DNA of 64,000 nucleotides from Granulicella sp. dw_53 (GCF_018449545.1 NZ_JAAVUR010000002.1:124001-188000), one strand, 5' to 3'; positions 1-8,731 are shown, numbered from the stretch's first letter. Notes: a model not told the origin generated them from the sequence alone. Numbers and translations are program-made.

Positions 1-1
1 A

Positions 2-1219
2 CGCAGCCGCGGAATCGATGAGGTGATTGCAGATGCCCGCGCTGAGATCAAGAAGACTGAGCCCGAATTAGATGTGGAGTTCACGCAGGTGCTGCAAGAC
101 ATGATCGGGGATCTCTCTAACGCTCCGGAGCCGATTCAGATCAAGATCTTTGCAGGGGATCCAGCGCTTCTGCAACAACTGGGACCACGGGTCGCGACAG
201 CCATCGGAAAGATCAAGGGAGTCGTCGATGTGCAGAACGGAATCGACAATACCATCAGCGGTCCAGCGACTAGCTTTGAAGTCGATCCGGTGGTGGCGGC
301 TCGGCTGGGGTTCACGCCGATGGAGGTCGCCGAAGACGCTACTTCTATCTTAGATGGCGTCACGACGACAGATCCGGTGATCGCGAACGGCCACCCCTAC
401 ACCATTCGAGTGCGGCTCGGCGATGAGACGCGAACGTCCTTAGATGCGATTGAGAATACGGTCTTCAATAGCTCCAGCGGTAAGACTGCATCCTTGGGTT
501 CGCTTGCCCAGATTCAGCAGTTGCCGCCTCAAAATGAGATTCGCCGGGAGAACCTTCAGCAGCTAGTTGTCGTCACAGGACGGTTGGAAGGCTCGGACCT
601 TGGCACGGCGATGGTCCAGGTACAGAAGACGGTCATGGATATGCATCTGCCGACTTCTGTTCGAGTTGAATACGGCGGCACTTATCAGGAGCAGCAGAGG
701 TCTTTCCGCGATTTGCTACAGGTACTGTTTCTTTCTCTGGCTCTCGTTTTTGGGGTCCTGCTCGTTGAGTTCCGTAATTTCTTTGCTCCGCTAGCGATTC
801 TTATCTCTTCGATCCTCTCGATCGCCGGAGTTGTCTTTGCCCTGCTGATCACGAATACGACTTTTAATGTCGCCTCGTTCATGGGCGTCATCATGGTGAT
901 CGGTATCGTTGCCAAGAATGGCATTCTCTTGCTCGACGCGGACGAACGGTTTCGTAAGGAAGGCATATCTGCCCGCGATGCGATGGTACATGCCGCGCAA
1001 CGCCGGCTGCGCCCTATCGTCATGACAGCTACCGCAGCGATCTGCGGCATGCTTCCGCTGGCCTTTGCCCTTGGGGCGGGGTCTCAAATGTTGCAGCCGC
1101 TCGCGATCGCTGTTATCGGTGGCCTGCTCATCTCCATGTTGCTGAGCCTGATCGTCACACCAATCGTTTACTACCTTCTTACAAGCGGCCGCGAAGCCAC
1201 TAAGTTGGAAGCTCTATAG
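2..1219 (+). CDS. RND efflux transporter permease, C-terminal part (partial)
   Basis: This is the 3' portion of an inner-membrane RND (AcrB/CusA superfamily) pump; the open frame runs off the left edge, so the GTG at 23 is probably internal. The first 230 residues visible are periplasmic porter/docking sequence. The last 170 form the final transmembrane bundle, with hydrophobic stretches LLQVLFLSLALVFGVLLVEF, APLAILISSILSIAGVVFAL and the conserved GIVAKNGILLLD helix, then RRLRPIVMTA and a closing GGLLISMLLSLIVTPIVYYL. The family exports drugs or metals by proton antiport with a periplasmic adaptor and an outer-membrane channel; neither partner is visible here, so the substrate cannot be told. 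The convergent response regulator/kinase pair may control it, but that is inference. Confidence 0.9.
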   Translation, partial: RSRGIDEVIADARAEIKKTEPELDVEFTQVLQDMIGDLSNAPEPIQIKIFAGDPALLQQLGPRVATAIGKIKGVVDVQNGIDNTISGPATSFEVDPVVAARLGFTPMEVAEDATSILDGVTTTDPVIANGHPYTIRVRLGDETRTSLDAIENTVFNSSSGKTASLGSLAQIQQLPPQNEIRRENLQQLVVVTGRLEGSDLGTAMVQVQKTVMDMHLPTSVRVEYGGTYQEQQRSFRDLLQVLFLSLALVFGVLLVEFRNFFAPLAILISSILSIAGVVFALLITNTTFNVASFMGVIMVIGIVAKNGILLLDADERFRKEGISARDAMVHAAQRRLRPIVMTATAAICGMLPLAFALGAGSQMLQPLAIAVIGGLLISMLLSLIVTPIVYYLLTSGREATKLEAL

Positions 1220-1224
1220 AGCCA

Positions 1225-1257
1225 GGTAAGGCCCGAAGTTATGCTCCGGGCCTTACC
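1225..1257. terminator. Bidirectional hairpin between convergent genes
   Basis: A perfect 11-bp stem, GGTAAGGCCCG with CGGGCCTTACC around an 11-nt loop, lies between the stop of the RND gene and the stop of the convergent propeller gene. There is no T-tract on either side, so it may slow or stabilise transcripts rather than act as a classical intrinsic terminator. Confidence 0.6.
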
Positions 1258-1276
1258 AACAGGAATCATGGAAAGA

Positions 1277-2323
1277 CTACCGTCCTATAACCAGCACAGT
1301 AAAGCTCCCAGGGATCACGGCGGGACGTGGATGAGGAACCGCCACAGTGGCCGCAGGAGTAGGACCGAACTCCGCGGTGACTAAGTAGAGGCGACCTGTA
1401 CCCGGATCGAGAGTCATGGTACGCGCTCCTTTTGCTGTCTTAAGTGTCTGCGTCGTCGGATATTTTCCAGAGCTAGTGTCGACGACAGAGAGCGTCGCAT
1501 CGCCTCCGTTGGAGGAGAAAGCTACGTTGTATCGCGCGTCGAAGCCTGCGGCATCGGGAGAGTCTCCGATTGTTGGTGTTGCCAGAACTTTGCCGCTGAG
1601 GGAGTCCGTTACTGCCATCTTGCCTCCGTCGCAGACCGAGAATAAACGATGTCCGGGTATATCGAACGCGAGACCCGATGGAGATTCGCATCCAGCGAGA
1701 GGCCAGTTTTCCAGGACCTTTTTTGTCCGCGCATCCATTTTTACGATCTCATTTTTATCTTCGATGTTGACGTATACAGCTCCTCTCCCATCTACCGCCG
1801 GGAACTCAGGCTTGCCCGGGAGGGAGATCGTTGCGACGATCTGACGGCTGGTGGCATCGACCACGCTGACGTTTTTGCTTCTTCCATTGAAGGCCCACAC
1901 CGTGTGAGTTGATGGTTCAAAGGCGATACCATCTGGGTTGGTCCCTACCGGAATGGTAGCAAGGGTTTGGAGATTACTGCGATCGAAGACAACCACGGCG
2001 TTACCTGCGCCGTCACTAATGTAGCCAATTTTTCCATCCGCATCCAATGCGACGCCGTGGGTACTCTTCATGCCAGTTACGGCACCTATGACTTTGCCAG
2101 TTTGTATGTCCAGAACCTCTACCCGCGCGTTATGTGTCACGTAAAGTCTGTGTGCAGGTCCATCAGCGAGGAGATAGTCCCAGCTACCTTCGCCGCCAAT
2201 CTTCCATCGGTCGATGATGTGATATTGGCTCTGACCATGCAACGAAGGTGGACAGAGAATTGCAAGACTACCGAGAGCAGCCAGAGAGAATAAAAGTTTA
2301 CGAGAACGGGAATGGCGTGACAT
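1277..2323 (-). CDS. Secreted YncE-like beta-propeller protein
   Basis: A 348-residue protein with an N-terminal signal peptide (MSRHSRSRKLLFSLAALG, then a hydrophobic run to about residue 29) followed by repeated blades of the YncE/YVTN type, for example DIQTGKVIGAVTG, DRSNLQTLATIPVGTNPDGIAF and DATSRQIVATISLPGKPEF. Such propellers are periplasmic or extracellular and usually bind partners or small ligands; no catalytic motif is seen. The start at 2323 is chosen because GGAG lies 6 nt before this ATG and the signal peptide begins there; a longer frame to 2476 has no such support. It lies 94 nt downstream of the histidine kinase gene on the same strand, and a copy of the box found upstream of the response regulator sits in that gap, so it may be a target of that two-component system. 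Confidence 0.75.
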   Translation of the reverse strand: MSRHSRSRKLLFSLAALGSLAILCPPSLHGQSQYHIIDRWKIGGEGSWDYLLADGPAHRLYVTHNARVEVLDIQTGKVIGAVTGMKSTHGVALDADGKIGYISDGAGNAVVVFDRSNLQTLATIPVGTNPDGIAFEPSTHTVWAFNGRSKNVSVVDATSRQIVATISLPGKPEFPAVDGRGAVYVNIEDKNEIVKMDARTKKVLENWPLAGCESPSGLAFDIPGHRLFSVCDGGKMAVTDSLSGKVLATPTIGDSPDAAGFDARYNVAFSSNGGDATLSVVDTSSGKYPTTQTLKTAKGARTMTLDPGTGRLYLVTAEFGPTPAATVAVPHPRPAVIPGSFTVLVIGR

Positions 2324-2386
2324 AAACTGCTCCGAGAGGGGCTCGGCAGAGTGGCGCTGCCGGCAGCACCAGTCTCGCATTGCAAG

Positions 2387-2403
2387 CTTAAGACAGCCTG
2401 AAG
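2387..2403 (-). promoter_or_regulatory. Candidate response-regulator box upstream of the propeller gene
   Basis: On the minus strand this reads CTTCAGGCTGTCTTAAG, two CTTMAG half-sites whose starts are 11 bp apart. A copy differing at one base is at 4740-4756 upstream of the response regulator. Half-sites of this form and spacing resemble PmrA/QseB-type boxes. It lies 64 nt before the propeller start codon. Confidence 0.5.
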
Positions 2404-2417
2404 GTAAGCGGTATAAA

Positions 2418-3842
2418 TTAGGGCTTTGTCTGAATCCGCGACGGCAATCGAACTGAGACGCGGGTACCTCTGCCAACTACGCTGCTGATCGTAATACTTC
2501 CTCCAACCCGATCACATATCGCTTTACAGATTGCCAGTCCCAGGCCGGTTCCGCCGCTCTTGCGATCGCGTGAGGAGTCTGCCCGGAAGAAAGGCTCGAA
2601 GATACGTGGGAGAACTTCCTCGGGGATGCCTTCTCCTTCATCTTTAACGGACATCGTCATAAAGCCATCCATGTCTTCCAGGTTGATCGAAACCAAGGAT
2701 TCGGCAGAGCTGTGTTGCAGGGCATTATGGAGCAGGTTTGAGGCGAGAAGTCTACACTCTTCTCCGTCGATACAGACTTGCGTCGATGTGGTCCTGGTAA
2801 GGTTGACAGATATTTTCTTAAGCTCGGCGAGGGAAGAAAAGCGATGAATTGTCTCCTCAGCAAACATTGCCATATCGACTGGTTCATTTGGTAGAGAGAT
2901 GCGGTGATCTGACTCGTATTCAACTCGCGCTAGAGTCAACATCTCGAGAACGGCACTTTCAAGGCGGCCGCAATCTTCAAGGCACACGGCAAGTCCACTC
3001 CGATAGTCTTCTGCAGTGCGCTCTCGCATCGTGAGTAGTTGTAGAGACGATTTTATGATCGCTACATCGGTCTTCAATTCATGTGCGGCGTCGCTCGTAA
3101 ATCGTCGTTGCTGAGAGAAGGATTGTTCGAGCCGGGCCAAGGTGGTTTCTATTGCTTTTGTGAGTGGTGCGAGCTCGCGCGTTGACCGGGCGATATCGGG
3201 TGGATTGAATGACCATTGTTTGATAGAGATTCCGGCAGCCTCAGATGCAAGCTGATGCAGCGGAGCGAGCGCTCGTTGCAGGAACCAAGCAATTAGCACC
3301 GCGGTGGTGATGAGAAGGAGCAGAGACAAGAAGGAGTAAAAGCGAACTGCTTCGTATATCTCTCGCCAGACTTGTGTGGTGGGAGAGCCATATAGCACAG
3401 TAATATTCCGTCTGATCCCCCCGTGTTCGCCGGGGTCGACAATCCTGACGGTGTCTATTCGCACAAAGCGGTAGTCCAGCTTGTTTATCGTTGTATGGTA
3501 TACGCCTCTTTTGCTTTTGGACCCGATCACTTCGGCAGTGACTTCTTGCGGCCATGTCTGCGAGTGACCGAGGGTACGGCTGTTGTCTTCCTGGACTGCA
3601 AATAGATCGCCACTGGGGACGGTGATACTGCGCGTATCGAGCACCAGGTTATCGTCTGCGTCGTCAGCATCTGCTACAGCTCCCAGCAGAGATTCGGCCC
3701 GCCCGTGAAGCATAACGTCAAAGGCGCGAAAATGAATGTGGCGCTCATAAAATACACTCGTCACAGTCACCGCAAGAGCGGCGATTGTCTCTGCGAAGAG
3801 AACGCCGGCGATGATCCTGCGGGAGATGGATGTGAATTTCAA
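2418..3842 (-). CDS. Two-component sensor histidine kinase
   Basis: A 474-residue membrane kinase of the QseC/TctE-like class. TM1 is about residues 10-31, a periplasmic sensor region of about 135 residues follows, TM2 is about 168-187, then a HAMP-like linker. The dimerisation box is RRFTSDAAHELKTDVAII with the phospho-acceptor at His254; the usual Pro two residues after the HELxT core is Asp here. The ATPase shows the N box LLASNLLHNALQHS, the G1 box VKDEGEGIPEEVLPRIFEPF and the G2 box SGGTGLGLAICKA. Its start overlaps the end of the response regulator by 4 bp, so the two are co-translated. The ligand is unknown. An adjacent RND pump suggests stress or metal sensing, but this is inference. 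Confidence 0.93.
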   Translation of the reverse strand: MKFTSISRRIIAGVLFAETIAALAVTVTSVFYERHIHFRAFDVMLHGRAESLLGAVADADDADDNLVLDTRSITVPSGDLFAVQEDNSRTLGHSQTWPQEVTAEVIGSKSKRGVYHTTINKLDYRFVRIDTVRIVDPGEHGGIRRNITVLYGSPTTQVWREIYEAVRFYSFLSLLLLITTAVLIAWFLQRALAPLHQLASEAAGISIKQWSFNPPDIARSTRELAPLTKAIETTLARLEQSFSQQRRFTSDAAHELKTDVAIIKSSLQLLTMRERTAEDYRSGLAVCLEDCGRLESAVLEMLTLARVEYESDHRISLPNEPVDMAMFAEETIHRFSSLAELKKISVNLTRTTSTQVCIDGEECRLLASNLLHNALQHSSAESLVSINLEDMDGFMTMSVKDEGEGIPEEVLPRIFEPFFRADSSRDRKSGGTGLGLAICKAICDRVGGSITISSVVGRGTRVSVRLPSRIQTKP

Positions 3843-4528
3843 GACGAAGGCTCCTGGATTGCATCCAGCCGGTATCCACGTTGACGTACGGTCTCGATCA
3901 AGCTTCGAGCGCTATCCGCATTGAGCTTGCGCCTTAGATTTGATATGTGAGCCTCAATGACGTTTGAGTGATGAGCCCAGTTGTAATCATAAAGGTGTTC
4001 GAGCAACTCCTGTTTTGATACCAGGGCGCGGGGACGGTGCATGAGGTATTCGAGGATTCGGTATTCTGTCCGAGTTAGGTCCAATAGCCGGCCACTTCGG
4101 AGTGCTGTCTGTTCTACCGTATTTATTTCGAGATCGAAGATCTTAAGTTGGGAGCTGGCTCCCCCCTTGCCACGTCGAATCAAGACCTTAACTCGTGCCA
4201 TCAGTTCTCCCAAGTCGAAAGGCTTGGTCAGGTAGTCGTCTGCACCGGCGTTTAGAAGTTGAATGATGGATTCTGTACCCTCGCGGGCGGTTAAAATTAG
4301 TACGGGTGTCATGTTCTTACGGGCGCGAATATGCCGCAACATCGAAAGACCATCCTGTCTGGGGAGCATGAGATCCAGAATAATTGCGTCGTAGTGATCG
4401 TTCAGTGCCAGATGCTCTCCTTCTAGACCGTCTCTTGCGTGGTCAACAGCGAAGCCAGCTCCTTCACGCAATGCCGATCCTAGATTTTCGGCAAGTCTGA
4501 GCTCATCTTCAACTATGAGAACGCGCAA
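3839..4528 (-). CDS. OmpR/PhoB-family response regulator
   Basis: A 229-residue regulator. The receiver domain (1-115) has the acidic pocket VEDE, the phospho-acceptor Asp52 in ILDLMLPRQDG, and Lys in DDYLTKPFDLGEL. The C-terminal winged helix (about 128-225) ends in HISNLRRKLNADSARSLIETVRQRGYRLD, typical of the Trans_reg_C family. The start codon is TTG, with no in-frame ATG or GTG nearby; a weak GGTGA lies just upstream. It is first gene of the operon with the kinase. A CTTAAG-type box about 210 bp upstream suggests autoregulation. Confidence 0.95.
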   Translation of the reverse strand: MRVLIVEDELRLAENLGSALREGAGFAVDHARDGLEGEHLALNDHYDAIILDLMLPRQDGLSMLRHIRARKNMTPVLILTAREGTESIIQLLNAGADDYLTKPFDLGELMARVKVLIRRGKGGASSQLKIFDLEINTVEQTALRSGRLLDLTRTEYRILEYLMHRPRALVSKQELLEHLYDYNWAHHSNVIEAHISNLRRKLNADSARSLIETVRQRGYRLDAIQEPSS

Positions 4529-4739
4529 AGTATCACCATTTGGCAGAAACGAATTTTGTAAGTCATGTCGGCTTGCTCGAAGTTAGAAATCGATATCGCG
4601 GCGTGTACGATTAAACGTCTTTGGCCTCTCCAGGCCGATAGAAGGACTATCAACCACTCAAGTGTAACCATCGAGGCAAACAAGCGAAATCAATATGACG
4701 CCGGAACCTAGCAGCTCATTCCATAATGCCGAACCCTAG

Positions 4740-4756
4740 CTTAAGACAACCTGAAG
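4740..4756 (-). promoter_or_regulatory. Candidate response-regulator box upstream of the two-component operon
   Basis: The minus strand reads CTTCAGGTTGTCTTAAG, identical except for one base to the box at 2387-2403. Its half-sites CTTCAG and CTTAAG start 11 bp apart, the spacing expected for an OmpR-family dimer. The rest of the 540-bp divergent gap (4529-5070) holds no gene that I can support. Confidence 0.5.
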
Positions 4757-4865
4757 ACGAACTCGATTGGCCGATTCGCATCAGAACGGGCCAAGGCGAT
4801 ATGCAGCAATGAAAGAGAGAAGCGCCAGCATTTAAAGGTGTTCAAATCGGCAGGGAAGATTCGGC

Positions 4866-4890
4866 GCGAGAGGTAGGCCATAAGGCCTAC
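4866..4890 (+). promoter_or_regulatory. Palindromic element upstream of FAD oxidase
   Basis: GCGAGAGG is followed by the perfect inverted repeat GTAGGCC-ATAA-GGCCTAC (4873-4890). The pieces GCGAGAGG and CCATAAGGC recur in the same order, with a 5-nt instead of 4-nt gap, at 18193-18214 upstream of the RidA gene. The element is 180 bp before the oxidase start. An operator function is inferred. Confidence 0.4.
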
Positions 4891-5070
4891 GCGAACCTGT
4901 GGAATTTTGCCTATAGTCGACTGAAATGTCGAAGTTAGAGTGGTGGGAGTTTCCGTTCTTGCAAATCGCTTCCATTGCGAGATTTCTTTAGAGATGGCTT
5001 ATCTCTTATTCGCAGATGGAGCTGTGTGTCTGCTTGAAGGTATCGCCTGCCATCGAGGGTTAGGAGCAGC

Positions 5071-6618
5071 ATGTCGATTGAAACTGTGACTCGAAGCGAT
5101 CCGCGTTATCGCACCTTAGTTAAAGGCAAAAACTCACGCTTTCCGGCTTCCGAGGCGGATACGGCGAGCCGAATTGAGCTTTGCGACAACGCGGCGGATG
5201 TTGCGACGGCGTTGCAAAGGGCGGTGAGTGAAGGACTGCGACCTACGGTGCGAAGTGGGGGACATTGTTATGAGGACTTCGTATACAACAATCCCGGTGG
5301 GGTCGTTCTCGATCTGAGTCTGTTCACGGAGACGACGTCTTTGCCTGATTCGCCGAGGTATCGGATTGCGGCTGGTGCGCAGCTTGGAGGCGTCTACTCT
5401 GATCTGTACAAGCGCTACGGCGTTACTTTGCCTGGTGGGACGTGCGGTTCCGTGGCGGCTGGAGGACATATCAGCGGTGGAGGATATGGACTTTTGTCGC
5501 GGTTGCAGGGGCTGACGTGCGATTGGCTTTCGGCGGTCGACGTGTTGACCGTCGACGCTAAAGGGAAGGTCGTTGAGCGGAGGGTAGACCGCAAGCATGA
5601 TCCGGATCTGCTGCGTGCGTGCCGCGGAGCTGGCGGCGGAAACTTCGGGATCATTACGAACTACTTCTTTGACGAATTGCCACCTGCTCCGCAGGAGGTG
5701 ATTACGGCCAGCATCATCTTTTCCTGGCTCGATATGACCGAGGAGAGATTTGAGTCGATTTTGAAGACCTACGGAAATTATTGGGAGACGCGAGGCAAGG
5801 ACCGGGAGACGTGGGGGTTATTTACGCTGTTTGGTGTGACGCATCGTACGGCGGGCCACTTTGGTATCTCCATTCAGTTCTGCAATCCTGACGGGACGTG
5901 TAAGGACCTGAAGGTCTTGGATGAGTTCATCGGTTTATTTCAGGCTTGCAAGCCAGTGCCAAGTACTCCAGGGACAGTTGAGGTGGTTGGAGGTGAGAGG
6001 GCGTTGCACCATGGACAGCCCGATGCGTGTTGGGGGCAGCAGATGATGAGTCGTCATCTGTGGTTGGACGCGAACGTTCGGGGGTGGACTGGCGGAGGAG
6101 CGGGCGGTGAGCAGAGAGGGAAGTATAAGTCCAGCTACATGCGGCGCAACTTTACCTCTGCGGAGATTGCTTGCTTCTATAAACATCTGACGCGAACGAT
6201 TCCTGGAGTGGATCTTAGCCGCTCGACGGTCTCGGTGGATTCGTATGGAGGAGCTACGAACCGGAAGGAGCTGATCGAGGAGACGTCTATGCCGCAACGT
6301 GACTCGGTGATGAAGCTGCAGTTTATGACGTTCTGGAACCAGGAGCAGGAGGACGCTGCTCACGCGGAGTGGATTCAGGAGTTCTTCGCCGAGCTCTATT
6401 CCGGTCCGGATGCTCATGCGCAGTATCGAGGAACTCCTTATTGGAACGATCACTATGAGGGGTGTTATATCAACTATCCGGATAAGGATATGCTGCGTCA
6501 TTCGTTCTGGCCGCAACTGTTCTATGGTGATAAAGGACTTGTTCCGGCGTTGCAAAGTGTGAAGCGGCGTTATGATCCGAACAACATCTTTCATCATGCC
6601 ATGTCGATACGCGCATGA
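5071..6618 (+). CDS. FAD-linked oxidase, berberine-bridge/glucooligosaccharide-oxidase type
   Basis: A 515-residue flavoprotein. The FAD-binding (PCMH-type) domain covers about residues 35-205, with RSGGHCYEDF (His65) and LPGGTCGSVAAGGHISGGG (Cys125); these positions match the two residues that bind FAD covalently through both 8-alpha and 6 positions in this family. The C-terminal BBE domain ends in INYPDKDM and RRYDPNNIFHHAMSI. Family members oxidise sugars to lactones or alkaloid-like substrates, with O2 giving H2O2. No signal peptide is seen, so it is probably cytoplasmic. AGGAG lies 4 nt before the ATG. The next gene, 34 nt downstream, is a Tat-exported lactonase-like protein, which makes an oxidise-then-open-lactone pairing plausible, though the two would act in different compartments. 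Confidence 0.88.
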   Translation: MSIETVTRSDPRYRTLVKGKNSRFPASEADTASRIELCDNAADVATALQRAVSEGLRPTVRSGGHCYEDFVYNNPGGVVLDLSLFTETTSLPDSPRYRIAAGAQLGGVYSDLYKRYGVTLPGGTCGSVAAGGHISGGGYGLLSRLQGLTCDWLSAVDVLTVDAKGKVVERRVDRKHDPDLLRACRGAGGGNFGIITNYFFDELPPAPQEVITASIIFSWLDMTEERFESILKTYGNYWETRGKDRETWGLFTLFGVTHRTAGHFGISIQFCNPDGTCKDLKVLDEFIGLFQACKPVPSTPGTVEVVGGERALHHGQPDACWGQQMMSRHLWLDANVRGWTGGGAGGEQRGKYKSSYMRRNFTSAEIACFYKHLTRTIPGVDLSRSTVSVDSYGGATNRKELIEETSMPQRDSVMKLQFMTFWNQEQEDAAHAEWIQEFFAELYSGPDAHAQYRGTPYWNDHYEGCYINYPDKDMLRHSFWPQLFYGDKGLVPALQSVKRRYDPNNIFHHAMSIRA

Positions 6619-6652
6619 GTGAAGTGGCTGGAAGAACAGAGGAGAGACGAGG

Positions 6653-7831
6653 ATGAGGGAGCGCTTGATGTTGAGCCGAAGAGATTTTGTTCGGATGACG
6701 GGATGCATGTCTCTTGGTGCGATGAGTCTGCGTTCTCCTTCGCTGATACGAACTGGTGAGCGTCTTCCGCGGTTTGCTTATGTCGGTCATACAGGGTGTT
6801 TTCAGGACGGTTCGGGATGCGGCATTGGGGTTTTTGCGGTGGATCGCGAGGGTTGGAGGCAGACTGGACTCGTTGCGAGTCATTCTCCTTCGTTTTTGAC
6901 GCTGCATCCGAATGAGCGCTTTCTCTATGCGATTCATGAGGTGGATCGATATGAGAATCTGCCGACCGGGATTGCTGAGGCTTTTTCGATCGATGAGAGA
7001 GATGGAAGTCTCACGCTGCTGAACCGGCAGCCGATGTCGTTGTCTGCGACTTCGCCCCGGCATGCCGCGGTTTCACCCGATGGAGGTTCTCTGGTGGTCG
7101 CGGTGCATGGAGGCGGGATGTATAACGTGCTTCCGGTTGAGGCGGATGGCCGGTTGGGGCGCGTTTCGGGGATCCTGAAGGAGACGGGTTCCGGGCCTTT
7201 GGAGGCGCATCAAGAGTCGGCGCATCCGCAGATGGTGGTCTTCGATGGGACCGGGAGGCGAGTGGTCGGCGCTGATCTGGGCAGCGACCGGTTGAGCGTG
7301 TTTACGCTGGATGAGGGCGGGCTTGCGGTTACGCAGCGGCGAGAGGTGGTTGCTGGCAGCGGACCGCGTCAGATGGAGTTTCATCCGCGAGGGCATCTGC
7401 TCTTCGTGGCGAATGGGTTGGAAGGCTCGGTCTCCTGCTATGGATATGACGTTGCGCAGGGAACGATCTCGGGGCTGAAGCAGCATGTGTTTCTGCATCG
7501 CGACCGTGGCGTTGCTGAGGAGAGCAACGTTGTGATGGCGATGCATCCGTCGGGACGGTTCTTGTATACGAGTCGGCCAGAGAGCGGTGAAGGCATTGCT
7601 GTCTGGGGGATCGATGCCGAGACGGGAGCGTTGCGAGCTGTTTCGTTTGAGAGCTCTGCGCCGGTGCATGCGATGACAGTGGCGGCGGATGGAGGCAGTC
7701 TGCTGGCGGTTAGCCGGGCGGGTGGAGGCGTGGTTCGGTGGCGCGTCGATCCGGTGGGTGGCAGGTTGAGTGAGCCTGTTTCGATGGCTGCTATGCAGAC
7801 TCCTATGAGTCTGGCTGTGAAGTATCTGTAG
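6653..7831 (+). CDS. Tat-exported lactonase-family beta-propeller protein (copy 1)
   Basis: A 392-residue protein with a twin-arginine signal (LSRRDFVRMTG) and then a seven-bladed propeller of the 6-phosphogluconolactonase/3-carboxymuconate cyclase-like (Lactonase, PF10282) family: HSPSFLTLHPNERFLYAIHE, ESAHPQMVVFDGTGRRVVGADLGSDR, GSGPRQMEFHPRGHLLFVANG. Blades of this type contain the conserved PH/HP and DLG motifs seen here. The family hydrolyses sugar lactones in some members; export argues for a free (non-phosphorylated) substrate. An alternative start at 6668 has GGGAG 6 nt upstream and leaves the Tat signal intact. It probably shares a transcript with the FAD oxidase just upstream. Confidence 0.82.
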   Translation: MRERLMLSRRDFVRMTGCMSLGAMSLRSPSLIRTGERLPRFAYVGHTGCFQDGSGCGIGVFAVDREGWRQTGLVASHSPSFLTLHPNERFLYAIHEVDRYENLPTGIAEAFSIDERDGSLTLLNRQPMSLSATSPRHAAVSPDGGSLVVAVHGGGMYNVLPVEADGRLGRVSGILKETGSGPLEAHQESAHPQMVVFDGTGRRVVGADLGSDRLSVFTLDEGGLAVTQRREVVAGSGPRQMEFHPRGHLLFVANGLEGSVSCYGYDVAQGTISGLKQHVFLHRDRGVAEESNVVMAMHPSGRFLYTSRPESGEGIAVWGIDAETGALRAVSFESSAPVHAMTVAADGGSLLAVSRAGGGVVRWRVDPVGGRLSEPVSMAAMQTPMSLAVKYL

Positions 7832-7866
7832 ACGGGCGTTCGCTGCTCCGCTGTGCCTTCGGGGGG

Positions 7867-7884
7867 TACCCCCCTTGGGGGGTA
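7867..7884 (+). terminator. G/C-run hairpin after lactonase gene
   Basis: Three alternating homopolymer runs, G6-TA-C6-TT-G6, follow the lactonase stop. The second and third can pair into a tight stem (TACCCCCC with GGGGGGTA); the first and second can pair instead. Only a weak T-rich stretch follows, so termination is uncertain. Confidence 0.35.
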
Positions 7885-8054
7885 TTTGGGCGTAAGCGGT
7901 TTATTTTCTGCTGTTTAGGCTGGTCATTTGGCCGCAACTCGTTGCATTAACAGGTAGTTATGTCCAAATACGAGATATGCAAGGGGTTAGCTTCACCTGG
8001 AATGGATTGAGAAGGAGCCTGTTGCTTTCCGCACTGGGCGGAGTTTTGCTTCTA

Positions 8055-8160
8055 CTTCTATTTTAGCGGGGGGAAGATAACTTAAGTGCCAGTTGGATGT
8101 TGTTCATTTGTTTTGGGTTAAGTGGATTTGGGGGTTGACATTGGGTTTTGCTGGGGATTT
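8055..8160 (+). repeat. Dispersed repeat, type 3, copy 1
   Basis: The stretch shares an ordered series of blocks with 31110-31214: CTTCTATTTTAG, AACTTAAGTGCCA, then GGGGGTTGACAT and TTTTGCTGGGGA. Identity by eye is about two thirds with small indels. The TTGACA could act as a -35 hexamer, but no good -10 follows. Confidence 0.5.
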
Positions 8161-8312
8161 TGAGGGATTTTTTGTAAGTGGTTGGTTGGGTTGGGGTTGG
8201 TTAACAAGGGCGAATACGGGGCCTTTACTGCGTTCATGTGACAGCGCAAACAGGCGACAGCAAGGATGACGGCGTGAAACAAGCAACAGCAAGTGTGGTT
8301 GTGGGAGGGTTT

Positions 8313-8358
8313 GTGGATCCCACCCTTCGCAAGTGCGCGAAGGATGGGGCACCCGGGC
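8313..8358 (+). repeat. Hairpin repeat type 1, copy 1
   Basis: CCCACCCTTCGC pairs with GCGAAGGATGGG around a short loop, followed by GCACCCGGGC. The same unit is at 8525-8575 and 41328-41377, where the loop is longer. Confidence 0.65.
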
Positions 8359-8524
8359 GTTGGTGCTGGTCTGTGAAGGGTCAGAACAAGCAACGGCAAG
8401 TGCAACCGCAGGTCTTTCGACTGCGCCCTCGCGATGAAGCTGCGAGGGCTTCGCTCAAGATGACAAATTTGTGGGGTCTTTTGTGGTTCTTTTGTTAAAG
8501 CGATGTGGTTGAGAGAGGGTGTTT

Positions 8525-8575
8525 GGTCCCAACCCTTCGCGAGAGACAAAGGCGCGAAGGATCGGGCACCCGGGC
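8525..8575 (+). repeat. Hairpin repeat type 1, copy 2
   Basis: CCCAACCCTTCGCG and CGCGAAGGATCGGG form the stem and AGAGACAAAGG the loop; GCACCCGGGC follows. It stands 122 bp before a type 2 repeat, the same order and nearly the same spacing as at 41.3-41.5 kb. Confidence 0.65.
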
Positions 8576-8646
8576 TGTTGAGGTTGGGGAGGGCGAGATT
8601 GGGTCGGGTGAGGGTATTGATTTTTTGGTTGATTTTGGGTTGGGAT

Positions 8647-8731
8647 AGGAAGACGGTCGGGCTTTTGCCCGATACCCCACCCTATTTGCGATGAGACTGC
8701 AAAAAGGGTGGGGCACCCGCTTTTGTGCTGG
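8647..8731 (+). repeat. Nested hairpin repeat type 2, copy 1
   Basis: GGTCGGGCttttGCCCGATACC is followed by CCCCACCCT and AGGGTGGGG arms enclosing an inner TTGC/GCAA pair with GATGAGACT-like loop, then CACCCGCTTTTGTG. The second copy is at 41440-41525 and is nearly identical in the arms. Confidence 0.65.

Noticed and set aside
8104..8716. Several open frames between the two lactonase genes
   Set aside because: Their translations read through the hairpin repeats (for example PSRLCLSRRVG), and the same peptides appear at the 41-kb repeat site.
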